NCBI GenBank assembly: GCA_003164715.1
Contig: PLTZ01000020.1
Span: forward strand, 1-62,322
DNA from: Opitutaceae bacterium
GTDB taxonomy: Bacteria > Verrucomicrobiota > Verrucomicrobiia > Opitutales > Opitutaceae
Reading direction: 5' to 3'
DNA: 62,322 bases
Part shown: positions 39,141 through 47,606 of the stretch, one piece after another
Numbering within the stretch: the first letter of the stretch is position 1
How the letters are laid out: every line of letters starts with the position of its first letter
Position numbers and translations under genes: made by a program
The notes under the pieces: generated by a model
What the model saw: the letters and a program-made list of their open reading frames with translations, nothing else
Told to the model about the DNA's origin: nothing
Database searches by the model: none

Positions 39141-40334
39141 ATGCCCTACACCGAGGATCGATCTACGTGGTTCGAAGGCCAGGGGCTTTGGCAGCATGTT
39201 CCCCAGGCGGACTGGACAGACTGGACCTGGCAGCTGAAACACCGGATCATGTCCAAGGAGCAGTTGGAGAAGTACATGACGCTCACCGAGGAGGAGAAGG
39301 AGGGGTGCGAATTCGCCAACAAGAAGCTGGCCCTCGCGATCACCCCGTACTTCTTCAACCTGATCGACAGGAACGACCCCGACTGCCCCATCCGCAAGCA
39401 GGTCATCCCGCGCGGCGCCGAGATGATCGTCAGCGAGGGCGAGACCCTCGATTCGCTCGGGGAGGACGCCCACTCGCCCGTGCCCGGGCTCGTGCACCGC
39501 TACCCCGACCGCGTGCTGTTCCTCGTCACCGACCGGTGCGCGGCCTACTGCCGGTACTGCACCCGCAGCCGGCTCGTCTCGAACGCGCAGGACTACAATT
39601 TCCATCCCGAATACGAGCAGGGCCTGCGCTACATCGAGGCGCATCCCGAGGTCAGGGACGTGCTGCTGTCGGGCGGCGACCCGCTCCTGCTCTCCGACAA
39701 GAAGCTCGAGCACATCATCAGCCGCCTGCGCGCCATCAAGCACGTCGAGTTCATCCGCATCGGCTCCCGGATCCCCGTGTTCCTTCCCCAGAGGATCACG
39801 CCCGAGCTCTGCGACATATTCAAGAAGTACGGCCCGATCTGGATGAGCATCCACGTGAACCACCCCAGGGAATGCGCGGCCGAGCTCAAGGCGGCCTGCG
39901 ACCGGCTGTCCTTTGCGGGCGTCCCGCTCGGCAACCAGAGCGTGCTCCTGAAGGGCGTCAACGACGACGCGGACGTCATCAAGGCCCTCGTGCACCGCCT
40001 GCTGCGCATGCGGGTGAGGCCGTACTACCTCTACCAGATGGACCTGATCACGGGCGGCAGCCACTTCAAGGTGGGTGTCCGCAAGGGGATTGAGATCATC
40101 CGCGCGCTGCGGGGCAACACGACGGGTTACGCCATACCCCAGTACACGATCGACGCACCCGGGGGAGGGGGGAAGGTCCCCATCAATCCCGACTACGTCG
40201 AGAGCATCACCGACGACGAGGTGGTCTTCCGAAATTACGAAGGCAAGAGATACCGCTACCCGCTGAAGAGCACCCCGGGGGTTGCCGAGACCGATGGGAT
40301 TCCGGCTGCAGAGGCCCCTATTGTTGTGTATTAA
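39141..40334 (+). CDS. Lysine 2,3-aminomutase (KamA family)
   Basis: 397 residues. Radical SAM cluster C133-x3-C137-x2-C140 (CAAYCRYC), preceded by RYPDRVLFLVTDR. The PLP lysine lies in APGGGGKVPINPDYV, and SGGDPLLLSD and HVNHPRE are family stretches. Length suits KamA rather than the shorter EpmB. GGTGAG (39124-39129) is a fair Shine-Dalgarno for the ATG at 39141; a GTG at 39129 would overlap it. It converts lysine to beta-lysine, perhaps for osmolyte or lysine breakdown; no partner gene is adjacent. Confidence 0.93.
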   Translation: MPYTEDRSTWFEGQGLWQHVPQADWTDWTWQLKHRIMSKEQLEKYMTLTEEEKEGCEFANKKLALAITPYFFNLIDRNDPDCPIRKQVIPRGAEMIVSEGETLDSLGEDAHSPVPGLVHRYPDRVLFLVTDRCAAYCRYCTRSRLVSNAQDYNFHPEYEQGLRYIEAHPEVRDVLLSGGDPLLLSDKKLEHIISRLRAIKHVEFIRIGSRIPVFLPQRITPELCDIFKKYGPIWMSIHVNHPRECAAELKAACDRLSFAGVPLGNQSVLLKGVNDDADVIKALVHRLLRMRVRPYYLYQMDLITGGSHFKVGVRKGIEIIRALRGNTTGYAIPQYTIDAPGGGGKVPINPDYVESITDDEVVFRNYEGKRYRYPLKSTPGVAETDGIPAAEAPIVVY

Positions 40335-40339
40335 GTATT

Positions 40340-40365
40340 GATTGGGAACCGGTTATGACCCAATC
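40340..40365 (+). other. Hairpin just after the aminomutase gene
   Basis: Arms GATTGGG (40340-40346) and CCCAATC (40359-40365) flank a 12-base loop that itself contains the palindrome AACCGGTT. It starts six bases after the aminomutase stop. No T-run follows, so it may stabilise the mRNA end rather than terminate it. Confidence 0.45.
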
Positions 40366-40437
40366 GCAATTAGCTTCGGATTTCTTCGGAAATTTTGAAT
40401 GTTTTCCGCGCGCCCACGTCTTACTCCGTGTAGTCAG

Positions 40438-40528
40438 CATCGCTCATAGGAGCGGTGAATGTTTGTAGTTCTTACGGTTTGCTTGGTGTTAGGTCACACG
40501 GGCCGCTTCGAAAGGAGCGGCTCTTGTG
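40438..40528 (+). other. Two strong hairpins in intergenic DNA, candidate non-coding RNA
   Basis: Hairpin 1 pairs CATCGCTC (40438-40445) with GAGCGGTG (40450-40457) over loop ATAG, with one G-T pair. Hairpin 2 pairs 40495-40507 with 40516-40528: 13 positions with one mismatch and one G-T, around loop TCGAAAGG. The surrounding 40335-40560 is visibly richer in A and T than the genes on either side and has no plausible reading frame. It matches no RNA family I can name. It may be a small RNA or a leftover terminator cluster. Confidence 0.4.
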
Positions 40529-40567
40529 TTTATAAGGGGACGCTAGCGGTCCTTGGCGCAGGGGCGC

Positions 40568-40596
40568 AAAAAAGCCGCCTGCTTGCGGCAGGCGGC
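40568..40596 (-). terminator. Rho-independent terminator of the pilin gene
   Basis: Arms GCCGCCTGC (40574-40582) and GCAGGCGGC (40588-40596) form a perfect 9-bp stem with a 5-base loop. On the minus strand it is followed by six T residues (A-run 40568-40573 on the plus strand). It lies about 35 bases beyond the pilin stop, so it ends that transcript. On the plus strand only TTT follows, but some two-way function is possible. Confidence 0.9.
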
Positions 40597-40630
40597 TTTG
40601 GACTTTTGGGAGGTTGCTCCCGAAGGTTGA

Positions 40631-40990
40631 TTACGGTGAGTACGTGATGGTGCGCACTCCGGCGATGCTGCCGATCGTGATCGTCGTGCCCTGCGAGAAG
40701 CCCGCGGGATACGCCTCGTTCGCGACCGAGTTGAGCGCCTTGACGTAAGACGTCGGCCCAATCAGGTCGGTGAGGATGACCGTTGAGACGCCGTTCTCGA
40801 GGTAGTACTGGTCAGCACCGGCCGAGAGCTGGCGGGCGTTGTTGAGTACCGCCTTGTCCTGGGAGTTCGTGCGGACCTTCTGGAAGGCCGGAATCGCCAT
40901 GGCGGCCAAGAGACCGATGATGACGACGACAATCATGATTTCGACAAGGGTGAAGCCCTTGGAGGAGCGAGCTGTCTTCACTGAGTTCAT
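40631..40990 (-). CDS. Type IV pilin / type II pseudopilin-like protein
   Basis: 119 residues. Prepilin signal RSSKGFTLVEIMIVVVIIG with cleavage after Gly12, Phe+1 and Glu+5, followed by LAAMAIPAFQKVR and NNARQLSAGADQYYLENG. The C-terminal domain is short (total mature length about 107), near the major pilin-like proteins of Opitutus relatives. No pilus assembly gene is adjacent, so it is an orphan subunit. The leader before ATG is A-rich (ACAAATACAAAAAT) and lacks a Shine-Dalgarno; its own terminator suggests a strongly expressed monocistronic gene. Confidence 0.93.
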   Translation of the reverse strand: MNSVKTARSSKGFTLVEIMIVVVIIGLLAAMAIPAFQKVRTNSQDKAVLNNARQLSAGADQYYLENGVSTVILTDLIGPTSYVKALNSVANEAYPAGFSQGTTITIGSIAGVRTITYSP

Positions 40991-41462
40991 ATTTTTGTAT
41001 TTGTTGTATGATGTAGCACTTTAACTTCTAGCTAACAGACGGGGATAGACGTAGGGAATTTGCGAAAGGATACAACCTTTCTGGAGGGGAATGTGAAATC
41101 CCCGCCGCGCCGGCCTGCGGGTAACAGGAATTTCTTTATATTTTGTATATAAATGATTTATGCGTTCTTCTGGGCGCCGGGACTTTTTCCGGGGCGGATC
41201 GGGCTACGTAATATTACCACTTTTTTGATTACGCCCGAGCTCCGGAATGGCGGCTTCGGCTTATGCGGGCCTCCCGGGCGGCCTCCCTGCACGGGGCGTT
41301 CTTGGGGGCCTTGGCCGGGCGCACAACCCGTGTGCGGCCGATCCGTTGCGCGAGGTTAATCCAACACCGTTGCCCCGGTTCCTGCGCGTGGGCCTCGCGC
41401 CGCCGCCGACCCAATTCGGCTTTCATCGGGGGGGGCGAGGTGCTGTGCTCCCTCACATCCCC
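40991..41462. other. 472-base intergenic region without a convincing gene
   Basis: The part next to the pilin (about 40991-41230) is AT-rich, with TTTATATTTTGTATATAAAT at 41134-41153, and probably holds the pilin promoter and leader on the minus strand. The second half (41230-41462) returns to high GC. The only frames there are short, Arg-rich and without ribosome site. No RNA gene or repeat recognised. Confidence 0.5.
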
Positions 41463-42179
41463 ATGCATTCCACTCCATTCAGGATTCTGAGCGCGGGCGC
41501 GCTTCTCTGCGCGCTCGCGGCCGCGAAGGCCGAGGGCGACCTCGGGATCTTCAACGATCAGGGCGACATCGGCGCCGTCAGCAAGCCGGGCTCCGGCGTC
41601 TACGACCCGGCCCACGGCACCTACACCGTGGGAGCGAGCGGCGCGAACATGTGGTTCAAGGAGGACGCCATGCGCTTCGTCTGGAAGAAGGTGTCCGGTG
41701 ACGTATCGATTGCGGCCGACATCGAGTTCGCCGGCGCGAGCGCCCAGGCGCACCGCAAGGCGTGCCTGGTCATCCGCCAGAACCTCGACCCGGGATCGGC
41801 CTACGTCGACGTGGCGCGGCACGGCGACGGCCTCACCTCGCTTCAGTTCCGGGACGCGCAGGGGGGCACGACCAAGGAGATCCAGAGCAACGTGGCGGCG
41901 CCGCGGCGCGTGCGCCTGGACAAGATTGGGGACACCGTCTACCTGTCGGTGTCGAGTGCCGGGGAGGAGCCGCATCCGTCGGGCGCCTCCTTCACGCTGC
42001 ACGTCGCCGACCCGTTCTATGTCGGCCTGGCGGTCTGCGCGCACGACGACAAGGCCTTTGAGACGGCGGTGTTCTCACGGGTGGAGCTCGGCGCGGCGTC
42101 GCCGGCCGCCGCCGCGCCCCAGCCGGGGCTAAGGATCATCACGCTTCCCAGCGGCGACCAGCGCGTGGCGGACCGCTGA
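41463..42179 (+). CDS. Exported DUF1349-type (concanavalin A-like) protein
   Basis: 238 residues from MHSTPFRILSAGALLCALAAAKA, a signal peptide. The mature part begins GDLGIFNDQGDIGAVSKPGS and continues with WFKEDAMRFVWKKVSGDVSI, HRKACLVIRQNLD, ARHGDGLTSLQFRD, and YVGLAVCAHDD. This is the jelly-roll domain often found at the front of proteins annotated TolB/TolR-like in Verrucomicrobia and Bacteroidetes. Here it stands without the WD40-like part. Possibly carbohydrate binding; function unproven. Confidence 0.8.
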   Translation: MHSTPFRILSAGALLCALAAAKAEGDLGIFNDQGDIGAVSKPGSGVYDPAHGTYTVGASGANMWFKEDAMRFVWKKVSGDVSIAADIEFAGASAQAHRKACLVIRQNLDPGSAYVDVARHGDGLTSLQFRDAQGGTTKEIQSNVAAPRRVRLDKIGDTVYLSVSSAGEEPHPSGASFTLHVADPFYVGLAVCAHDDKAFETAVFSRVELGAASPAAAAPQPGLRIITLPSGDQRVADR

Positions 42180-42251
42180 GCGCCCCGGCGCCGGCGCCCG
42201 GGCCCCGTTTCGTTTTGCGCGCGGCCGCGCACCGGCATAGGACCCTTAACC

Positions 42252-42845
42252 ATGATTTCACTGCACGAGGGAAGGGGATCCGGGGCCAAGAGGCCCGTGC
42301 CGAGGGTCCTCTGCCTGCGGCTGGTGATCATCGGCACCCAGCCCAAGGTCTGGAGGCGGCTCCTCGTGCGCGAGACGATGTGGCTGTCGCGCCTGCACGA
42401 CTCGATCCAGATCGCCTTCGACTGGTTCGACTACCAGACGCATGCCTTCGCGCTCGACGACCTCAGGTTCGGGAACCCAGTGAAGCGGGACGACCTCATC
42501 GTCGAGGACGACAGGGACGTGACGCTCGCGGACCTCAACCTGGCCCACCGCGACCGGATGACCTATGACTACCAGATCGGCGAGGGGTGGCATGTCGACA
42601 TCCGCGTCGAGAAGAGCGCCGCCCCGGGCAAGGGCGTCCACTACCCGATCTGCGTGGCGGGCGAGCGCGCCGGCCCACCCGAGGACTGCGGCGGCCTCGA
42701 GGCCTTCCACGACATGCTCGCCTGCCTCAAGGAGCCCGAGTCGGATCTCGGCCGCGAATGGCTGGCATGGCTAGGGCCCGACTACGACCCCGGCGTCTGC
42801 GACCTCGACAAGGTGAACCAGGCGCTGCGCAAGCTCGGCAAGTAG
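42252..42845 (+). CDS. Plasmid pRiA4b ORF-3-like protein
   Basis: 197 residues. Family pattern: LRLVIIGTQPKVWRRLLV, LHDSIQIAFDWFDYQTHAF, MTYDYQIGEGWHVDIRVEK, YPICVAGERAGPPEDCGG, WLGPDYDPGVCDLDKVNQAL. The family occurs on plasmids and chromosomes and has no established function. No mobile-element gene lies nearby, so chromosomal residence here appears settled. Confidence 0.88.
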   Translation: MISLHEGRGSGAKRPVPRVLCLRLVIIGTQPKVWRRLLVRETMWLSRLHDSIQIAFDWFDYQTHAFALDDLRFGNPVKRDDLIVEDDRDVTLADLNLAHRDRMTYDYQIGEGWHVDIRVEKSAAPGKGVHYPICVAGERAGPPEDCGGLEAFHDMLACLKEPESDLGREWLAWLGPDYDPGVCDLDKVNQALRKLGK

Positions 42846-42866
42846 GCCGAGGGCCCCGCGGGGCCG

Positions 42867-45098
42867 TCAGGAGCCCGCGCAGGCGGCGAGCTTCTCCCGC
42901 AGGTGCGTGACGCGCAGCTTCGACTCGCCGTTGCGCACGGCCATCGCGTAGGCCGCGGGCTCGCCCACGATGAACACCTTATTGCGTCCCCGGGTGATCG
43001 CCGTGTAGAGCAGGTTGCGCTGCAGCATCATGAAATGGGCCTTCAGGAGCGGCACGATCACGACCGGGTACTCGCTGCCCTGCGACTTGTGGATGCTGAT
43101 CGCGTACGCGAGGGCCATGTCGCCCATCTCGGCCCGGGTGAACGCGTGGCTCTCCCCGTCGAAGTCCGCCTTGATCGCGCCCGCGTCGGGGTCGACGGAC
43201 GTGACCGTCCCGATGTCCCCGTTGAACAGGTTCTTGTCGTAGTTGTTGCGCAGCTGGATCACCTTGTCGCCCGGCCTGAACTCGCCCGACTGCGTCCGGA
43301 TCCCGCGCCCGCGGCCGTTCAGGGCCTCCTGGAGCTGGAGGTTCAGGTTGGCGACGCCGGCGACGCCCTTGTGCATCGGGGCCATCACCTGGACGTCGGC
43401 GACCGGGTCGCACCGGGGGTAGTGCCTCGGGATGAACTCGGTGCAGAGCCGGATCACCTTGCGCAGGCAGTCCTCGGCCGAGTCGGCCGCGAGGAAGGCG
43501 AGGTCCCCGGCCGTGTCGACCTCCTCGATCGTCTGGGCCACCGGTGGCGGGGCCGCGTCGCCCGAGTTGACCGCGTGCGCCGTCACGACGATCCCGCTCT
43601 GGCCCTTCTGGCGGAAGATGACCGAGAGCCGGGTCACGGGCGCGCGCGACGCGGTGATCAGGTCCTGCAGCACGTTCCCCGGGCCGACGCTCGGGAGCTG
43701 GTCGGTGTCACCCACCAGGAGCAGGTGCGCCCGCGCGGGCACGGCCTGCAGGAGCGCCGAGGCGAGCCGGGTGTCGAGCATCGAGACCTCGTCCACGATC
43801 AGGAAGTCCGTGGCGAGCGGGTGCGACTCGTTCGAGGTGAAGCCCACGGCGGGGTCGTACTTGAGGAGCCGGTGGATCGTCGAGGCGAAGCCCCCCGTGG
43901 TCTCGGCCAGGCGCTGGGCGGCCCTGCCCGTCGGCGCAGCCAGGTGGACGCGAACCCCCTTCGCCTTGAGGATGCTCACGAGCGAGCGGAGCGTGGAGGT
44001 CTTCCCCGTGCCCGGCCCGCCCGTCAGGACCGACACCTTGTGCTCGAGCGCGCTTCGGACGGCGTGGCGCTGCAGCTCATGGAACTGGAATCCGGCCCTC
44101 GCCTCGGCCCACCCGAGCGCGGCCTCGACCTTGATGGGGGGCAGGCCGCTCGGGACGCGCCTGAGCCGGGCGACCACCTCCGCGATCTTGGACTCGGCGC
44201 GGTCGAGCACCGGCAGCTGCAGCAGGCCCGAGCCGGGCAGTGGGTCGGCCGCCGACGGCGGGAAATGCCGGACGAGCTGCCGAGTGGCCACGAGCGCCTC
44301 GATGCGGGCCGTCACCAGGCTTGCGGACGTGTCCAGCATCTCTGCCGAGAGGTCGCGCAGCGCCTCCTCGCCAAACGCGGTGTGGCCCTCCTCCTGGAGG
44401 GTCTCCATGGCGAAGAGGATCCCCGCCTCGAGGCGGGGCGGCGCGTCGTTGGCGAACCCGAGGTTGATCGCGATCTTGTCGGCCGTCTTGAATCCGATCC
44501 CCTCGATCTCGCGGGCCACGCGGTAGGGCTCGGTCATGAGGACGGCCTTGGCCTGCGCCCCATACTGCTTGACCAGCTTGACGCACTGGCTCGGGCTCAC
44601 CCCGTAGGTCTGCAGGAAGATGTAAAGCTCGCGCTCGGCGCGCTTGCCGTCCCACGCCTGCTTGATCGCGGCCGCCCGCTTGCGCCCGATCCCGGCCACG
44701 TCCCTCAGGCGGCCGGACTCCTCGCTGAGCACGCGGAACGTGTCGGTTCCGAACTCGTCGACGATCTTGTTCGCGTAGACCCGCCCGATCCCGGGGACGA
44801 GCCCGCTGCCCAGGTACTTGCGGATGCCGTACACCCCCGCCGGCAGCTCGCTCTTGAAGGACGAGATCTTGAACTGGGCCCCGTGCTGGGAGTGGCGCGT
44901 CCACTCGCCGGTCAGGTGCAGGGTCTCGCCGCACTCCACGCCCGGGAGCGCACCCACGATCGTCACCGGCTCGGGCTTCGCACCCCCCTGCGCGGCGTCG
45001 GGCCGGAACTCGGCGATGGTGTAGTGGTTCTCCTCGTTCAGGAAGATGATGCGCTCGACGACTCCGGTGAGCGCTGTGGGTTCGTGGGATTCGGGCAC
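42867..45098 (-). CDS. RecD2-type ATP-dependent DNA helicase
   Basis: 743 residues from a GTG (45098) that starts VPESHEPTALTGVVERIIF; the frame is open further upstream, but that part is not family-like. An OB-like N-terminal domain and helix-hairpin-helix repeats (VPGIGRVYANKIVDEF, VAGIGRKRAAAIKQAW, IEGIGFKTADKIA) precede an SF1B helicase: GGPGTGKTSTL, FLIVDEVSMLD, LLLVGDTDQLPSVGPGNVL, and the UvrD-like end YAISIHKSQGSEYPVV. RecD2 is a 5'-3' helicase of RecBC-less DNA repair. No recB or recC gene lies nearby. Confidence 0.93.
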   Translation of the reverse strand: MPESHEPTALTGVVERIIFLNEENHYTIAEFRPDAAQGGAKPEPVTIVGALPGVECGETLHLTGEWTRHSQHGAQFKISSFKSELPAGVYGIRKYLGSGLVPGIGRVYANKIVDEFGTDTFRVLSEESGRLRDVAGIGRKRAAAIKQAWDGKRAERELYIFLQTYGVSPSQCVKLVKQYGAQAKAVLMTEPYRVAREIEGIGFKTADKIAINLGFANDAPPRLEAGILFAMETLQEEGHTAFGEEALRDLSAEMLDTSASLVTARIEALVATRQLVRHFPPSAADPLPGSGLLQLPVLDRAESKIAEVVARLRRVPSGLPPIKVEAALGWAEARAGFQFHELQRHAVRSALEHKVSVLTGGPGTGKTSTLRSLVSILKAKGVRVHLAAPTGRAAQRLAETTGGFASTIHRLLKYDPAVGFTSNESHPLATDFLIVDEVSMLDTRLASALLQAVPARAHLLLVGDTDQLPSVGPGNVLQDLITASRAPVTRLSVIFRQKGQSGIVVTAHAVNSGDAAPPPVAQTIEEVDTAGDLAFLAADSAEDCLRKVIRLCTEFIPRHYPRCDPVADVQVMAPMHKGVAGVANLNLQLQEALNGRGRGIRTQSGEFRPGDKVIQLRNNYDKNLFNGDIGTVTSVDPDAGAIKADFDGESHAFTRAEMGDMALAYAISIHKSQGSEYPVVIVPLLKAHFMMLQRNLLYTAITRGRNKVFIVGEPAAYAMAVRNGESKLRVTHLREKLAACAGS

Positions 45099-45203
45099 GT
45101 GAGTCGGTGTGACCCCGGAAGCGATGGTCGATAACCCACGGAAAATCAATGGTGCATGTTCTCCGGCGTTGCCCCGTGCGGCGAACCGGTCAATCCTTGC
45201 GCC

Positions 45204-45641
45204 ATGGTCCGCACCGCGTGCGCCGTCGCTGCGCTCTGGCTCTTTGCCGCCCCCCCGGGGCGGGCGGCCGGGCCCGCCGCGCCCGACGAGCCGGCCATCC
45301 GACAGCTCAACGACGACTACGTGCGCGCGTTCCTGGCCTGCGACGTGGCCCGGTTCCGCTCGATCCTGGCCGACGACTTCATCGGGGTCCTGGCGGACGG
45401 GCGGGTGATCGACAAGGCCGAGTTCCTGCGGCAGGCCGCGGAGCGCCCCGACGCCCAGGGGCTCAGGCTCCACGACGTCGTGATCCGGGAGTACGGGGAG
45501 ACCGCGCTCGTGGGCGCCCTGGTGGCGTACCGCAAGGCGGACGGGTCGGATGTGCGGACCCGGTACTCGTGCGCGGCCGTGCGCCGCGCGGGCCGCTGGG
45601 CCATCGTCTGGGTCCAGTGGACGCGGGTCGCGGCCCGTTAA
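45204..45641 (+). CDS. Exported NTF2-like (DUF4440 / SnoaL-type) protein
   Basis: 145 residues from the ATG at 45204, giving a signal peptide (VRTACAVAALWLFAAPPGRA). The remainder is a cone-shaped NTF2 fold: AIRQLNDDYVRAFLACDVARF, LADDFIGVLADGRVIDKAEFL, and RRAGRWAIVWVQWTRV. Such proteins serve as binding domains or small enzymes. It lies 45 bases before the Mla operon, and may or may not share its promoter. An upstream ATG (45156) would add 16 residues. Confidence 0.75.
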   Translation: MVRTACAVAALWLFAAPPGRAAGPAAPDEPAIRQLNDDYVRAFLACDVARFRSILADDFIGVLADGRVIDKAEFLRQAAERPDAQGLRLHDVVIREYGETALVGALVAYRKADGSDVRTRYSCAAVRRAGRWAIVWVQWTRVAAR

Positions 45642-45685
45642 ATTGGACTGGCGCGGGCGGCGCGAAGTGGAGAGATTCCCACAAG

Positions 45686-46813
45686 ATGCCTGCGAGCCAA
45701 GAGCCCATGGAAGCCCGCGCCACGGCGCGGACCGAGGGCGACGTGCTTGAGGTCGCCCTTCAGGGGTCGTGGAGCCTCGGGGGCGCGACCCCGAGGTGGG
45801 GATCGGTCGTCGGCGACGCCGCGCCGAAGGCCGTGCGCCTGCGCGCCGACGGTGTGTCCCACTGGGACACGTCGCTGATCGTGTTCGTGGGCGAGGCCTC
45901 GCACTGGTGCGCCGACAAGGGGATCGCCTGCGACCTGGAGCGGCTGCCCGAGCGGATGCGCCTGCTCGGTGGGCAGTTCGCGAAGTCGCTTGTCACCGGG
46001 GAGCTCAACGACCATTCGCGAAGCCTGTTTGTCGAGGTGGGGCTCGCGACCCGCAACGCGATGTCCCAGGCTCGCGAATTCCTCGGGTTCATCGGGGAGT
46101 GCTGGCTTGCCGCGAAGAGGCTCGTGAGCGGGCAGGCCGGGTTCCGCTGGAACGACTGCCTCTCCGAGATGCAGAAGTGCGGCGCGATGGCGCTGCCGAT
46201 CGTGAGCCTGATCAGCTTCCTGGTCGGGATCACGCTTGCGTACTCCGGGGCCATCGTGCTCCGGCGCTTCGGCGGCGACATCTGGGTCGCGGACCTGATC
46301 GGCGTGGCGATGACCCGCGAGATGGGCGCCATGATGGCGGGCATCGTGCTCGCCGGCCGCACCGGGGCCGCCTACGCGGCCGAGATCGGGAGCATGAAGT
46401 CGAACGAGGAGATCGACGCCCTCACCGTCCTCGGGATATCGCCGGTGCGGTTCCTCGTCCTGCCGCGGGTCCTGGCGGTCGGCCTCATGATGCCGCTTCT
46501 CGCGCTCTACGCCAACGCCCTTGGCATCCTTGGCGGCATGATGGTGGCGTACGTCGACCTCGGCATCCCGCCCGCCGCCTACTGGATCGAGATGCTGACG
46601 ATCGTGGACCTGCCGGACATCGCCGTGGGCGTGATCAAGTCGATCGTGTACGGGCTCATCGTCGGGCTGTCCGGGTGCCTGCGCGGGCTCCAGTCCGAGA
46701 ACAACGCCGCCGGCGTCGGCCAGTCGGCCACATCCGCCGTCGTGACGGGGATCCTCTACATCATCGTGGCGGACGCGATCTTCGCGGTCCTGTTCCAGGC
46801 CATCGGCCTATGA
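45686..46813 (+). CDS. STAS-MlaE fusion, phospholipid ABC permease
   Basis: 375 residues. Residues 8-105 form a STAS domain (VLEVALQGSWSLGG, AVRLRADGVSHWDTSLIVFV), the role filled by the separate MlaB in E. coli. From about 125 on it is MlaE: QMQKCGAMALPI-like start of the first helices, VAMTREMGAMMAGIVLAGRTGAAYAAEIGSM split over the core motif, MKSNEEIDALTVLGISPVRFLVLPR, and SGCLRGLQSENNAAGVG. Retrograde or anterograde phospholipid transport at the inner membrane. ATG fixed by position and by the STAS start. ATGA overlap with the ATPase gene. Confidence 0.92.
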   Translation: MPASQEPMEARATARTEGDVLEVALQGSWSLGGATPRWGSVVGDAAPKAVRLRADGVSHWDTSLIVFVGEASHWCADKGIACDLERLPERMRLLGGQFAKSLVTGELNDHSRSLFVEVGLATRNAMSQAREFLGFIGECWLAAKRLVSGQAGFRWNDCLSEMQKCGAMALPIVSLISFLVGITLAYSGAIVLRRFGGDIWVADLIGVAMTREMGAMMAGIVLAGRTGAAYAAEIGSMKSNEEIDALTVLGISPVRFLVLPRVLAVGLMMPLLALYANALGILGGMMVAYVDLGIPPAAYWIEMLTIVDLPDIAVGVIKSIVYGLIVGLSGCLRGLQSENNAAGVGQSATSAVVTGILYIIVADAIFAVLFQAIGL

Positions 46814-47577
46814 CGACGGACGCCCAGCCCGCGATCGAGGTGACCGAGCTCGCCTGCTCCTACCAGGACTACAAGGTCCTGCAGGGGGTCTCCTTCAGCG
46901 TGAGGCATGCCGAGATCTTCTTCATCGTCGGGGGCACCGGTGTCGGCAAGACGACGCTCCTGCGCAACATGGTCGGCCTCGCGACTCCGGTGCACGGGGA
47001 CGTCCGCTTCAACGGGCGGTCGTTCACGGGCGCGGACGTGGTCGAGCGCCAGGAGATGCTCAAGACGTTCGGGCTCTCCTTCCAGGGCGGGGCCCTCTGG
47101 AGCTCGCTCACGTTGAGGGAGAACATCGCGCTCCCCCTCGAGGAGTACACCCGGCTGCCGGGCGACGAGATCGGGCGCATCGCCGCCTTCCGGCTGTCGC
47201 AGGTGGGCCTCAAGGGCTTCGAGGACTACTATCCCTCGGAGATCAGCGGGGGCATGAAGAAGCGGGCGGGGCTCGCCCGCGCGCTGGCGCTCGACCCGAC
47301 CATCGTCTTCTTTGACGAGCCGTCCGCGGGCCTCGACCCGGTCACCGCCCGCAACCTGGACAGCCTCATCCTCGACATACGGGACACCTTCGGCACGACG
47401 ATCGTCATCGTCTCCCACGACGTGGATTCAATTATGGGGATCGCCGACCGCCTGATCATGCTCGACCGGGACACCCGGGGGATCATCGCCGAGGGCTCCC
47501 CCAGGCAGCTGGCCACCGGCCCGTCGGACCCCAAGGTCCTAGAATTTTTGACACGGCGGAGTGTCCGGTCAGGATAG
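46810..47577 (+). CDS. mlaF: MlaF-type phospholipid ABC ATPase
   Basis: 255 residues. Walker A GGTGVGKTTLLRNM, LSFQGGALWSSLTLRENIALPLEEYT (the FQ(x)GALF/W element of Mla ATPases), signature ISGGMKKRAGLARALAL, Walker B IVFFDEPSAGLDPVT, switch His in VIVSHDVDSIMGIADR. The MKKR signature is typical of MlaF/Ttg2A. Between permease and MCE protein in one operon. Confidence 0.94.
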   Translation: MTTDAQPAIEVTELACSYQDYKVLQGVSFSVRHAEIFFIVGGTGVGKTTLLRNMVGLATPVHGDVRFNGRSFTGADVVERQEMLKTFGLSFQGGALWSSLTLRENIALPLEEYTRLPGDEIGRIAAFRLSQVGLKGFEDYYPSEISGGMKKRAGLARALALDPTIVFFDEPSAGLDPVTARNLDSLILDIRDTFGTTIVIVSHDVDSIMGIADRLIMLDRDTRGIIAEGSPRQLATGPSDPKVLEFLTRRSVRSG

Positions 47578-47606
47578 CGCCGGAACCCACCTCCCGTCCG
47601 CAACAC

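Noticed and set aside
41229-41431. Minus-strand basic peptide of about 65 residues
   Set aside because: Has an ATG and stop but no ribosome site, no recognisable motif, and a composition expected by chance.
42903-45134. 743-codon plus-strand frame
   Set aside because: Opposite the RecD2-type helicase; Leu/Arg/His-rich with no fold or signal.
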